DNA of 51,064 nucleotides from Lutibacter sp. (lineage in GTDB: Bacteria > Bacteroidota > Bacteroidia > Flavobacteriales > Flavobacteriaceae), in NCBI RefSeq assembly GCF_021647475.1, contig NZ_JAKIUR010000019.1, positions 1 to 51,064 on the forward strand, in the 5' to 3' direction. A model generated the notes under the pieces. It was not told where the DNA came from. It saw nothing but the letters and a program-made list of their open reading frames with translations, and searched no databases. Positions 50,915 to 51,064 of this stretch are shown piece by piece (position 1 is the first letter of the stretch; the number at the start of each line of letters is the position of its first letter). Made by a program: the position numbers and the translations under genes.

Positions 50915-51064
50915 TGGACTACCTACTAAATTTGGGACAATTTTCTTAAGCCACTTTATTAATAATTCCTTTCAATTTTATTTCCATTTCTAGGGGAGAA
51001 AGGTATCCTAAACTAGAATGCAGTCTTTTGGTGTTATACCAGGTAATATAATTGTGTATAGATT
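50915..51064 (-). mobile_element. IS3-family element, right end, runs off the window
   Basis: The terminal sequence TGGACTACCTACTAAATTTG, followed by GGACAA, has the TG...GGACA form of IS3-family inverted repeats. The transposase C-terminus lies just inside. It is a different element from the one at 33.4-34.6 kb (different end sequence). Confidence 0.8.
50946..51064 (-). CDS. IS3-family transposase OrfB, C-terminal part
   Basis: The last 38 codons of an OrfB: SIHNYITWYNTKRLHSSLGY, then LSPLEMEIKLKGIINKVA. The block YN-x-x-R-x-H-S-S-L-G-Y-x-(S/T)-P is the hallmark C-terminus of IS3 transposases after the DDE domain. The catalytic part is beyond the window edge. Confidence 0.9.
   Translation of the reverse strand, partial: SIHNYITWYNTKRLHSSLGYLSPLEMEIKLKGIINKVA

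Overview
The window is a chromosomal segment of a low-GC member of the Bacteroidota, almost certainly a marine-type Flavobacteriaceae. The evidence is the very AT-rich codon use, promoters of the TAnnTTTG type instead of sigma70 boxes, almost no Shine-Dalgarno sequences, LytS/LytTR two-component pairs with a Y_Y_Y propeller sensor, 2TM-domain proteins, DUF4230, DUF2141 and FISUMP domains, a stand-alone MnmD, and the flavobacterial type of intergenic repeat that begins GTCATTGCGA. The genus cannot be fixed from the sequence; something near Lutibacter, Polaribacter or Tenacibaculum is a guess.

Layout. 1-120: left end of an IS200/IS605-type element on the minus strand. 123-10.4 kb: a small lipoprotein, a LytS-type propeller sensor kinase with its LytTR regulator, a 22-bp perfect palindrome, and two large secreted surface proteins that share a Cys-rich module. 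10.5-15.6 kb: a thioesterase, a 1310-aa hybrid kinase with about seven PAS domains, and a small secreted protein. 15.7-18.7 kb: tRNA-Leu(UAG) with a copied 3' tail, an M20 dipeptidase, a repeat island bounded by inverted repeats, a PhnA-like protein and a structured repeat. 18.7-23.8 kb: a tight minus-strand operon of DUF4230, MmcQ/YjbR, ketoglutarate-semialdehyde-type dehydrogenase, D-amino-acid dehydrogenase and S37 peptidase, which looks like peptide and (hydroxy)proline catabolism. 23.9-33.4 kb: housekeeping genes (OsmC, HemW, small barrel protein, RuvC, YbhN-like plus GT2, a 45-aa membrane protein, MnmD, BCAT, NadA, NadB).

33.4-34.57 kb: a broken IS3 copy carrying a 170-bp MITE at a deletion junction. 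34.6-36.9 kb: ribosomal protein S1 with an N-terminal DUF2853 fusion. 37.1-42.2 kb: a duplicated outer-membrane-protein locus. Its modules share upstream DNA, REP-type repeats and an OMP 3' end but differ in the interior genes. The two OMP paralogues carry perfect hairpins inside their signal-peptide codons, and every stem difference is compensated. 42.2-45.1 kb: a LytS-2TM fusion kinase, two further 2TM proteins and a LytTR regulator. 45.1-48.7 kb: a second MITE, an ICMT-like methyltransferase, a DUF2141 protein and an EF-G paralogue without the catalytic histidine. 48.7-51.06 kb: decayed repeats and gene fragments, an efflux adaptor, and a MacB-like permease cut by another IS3 element that runs off the end.

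The points most worth following are the covarying signal-peptide hairpins, the DUF2853-S1 fusion, the two MITE families that share one core behind different ends, and the modular OMP locus.
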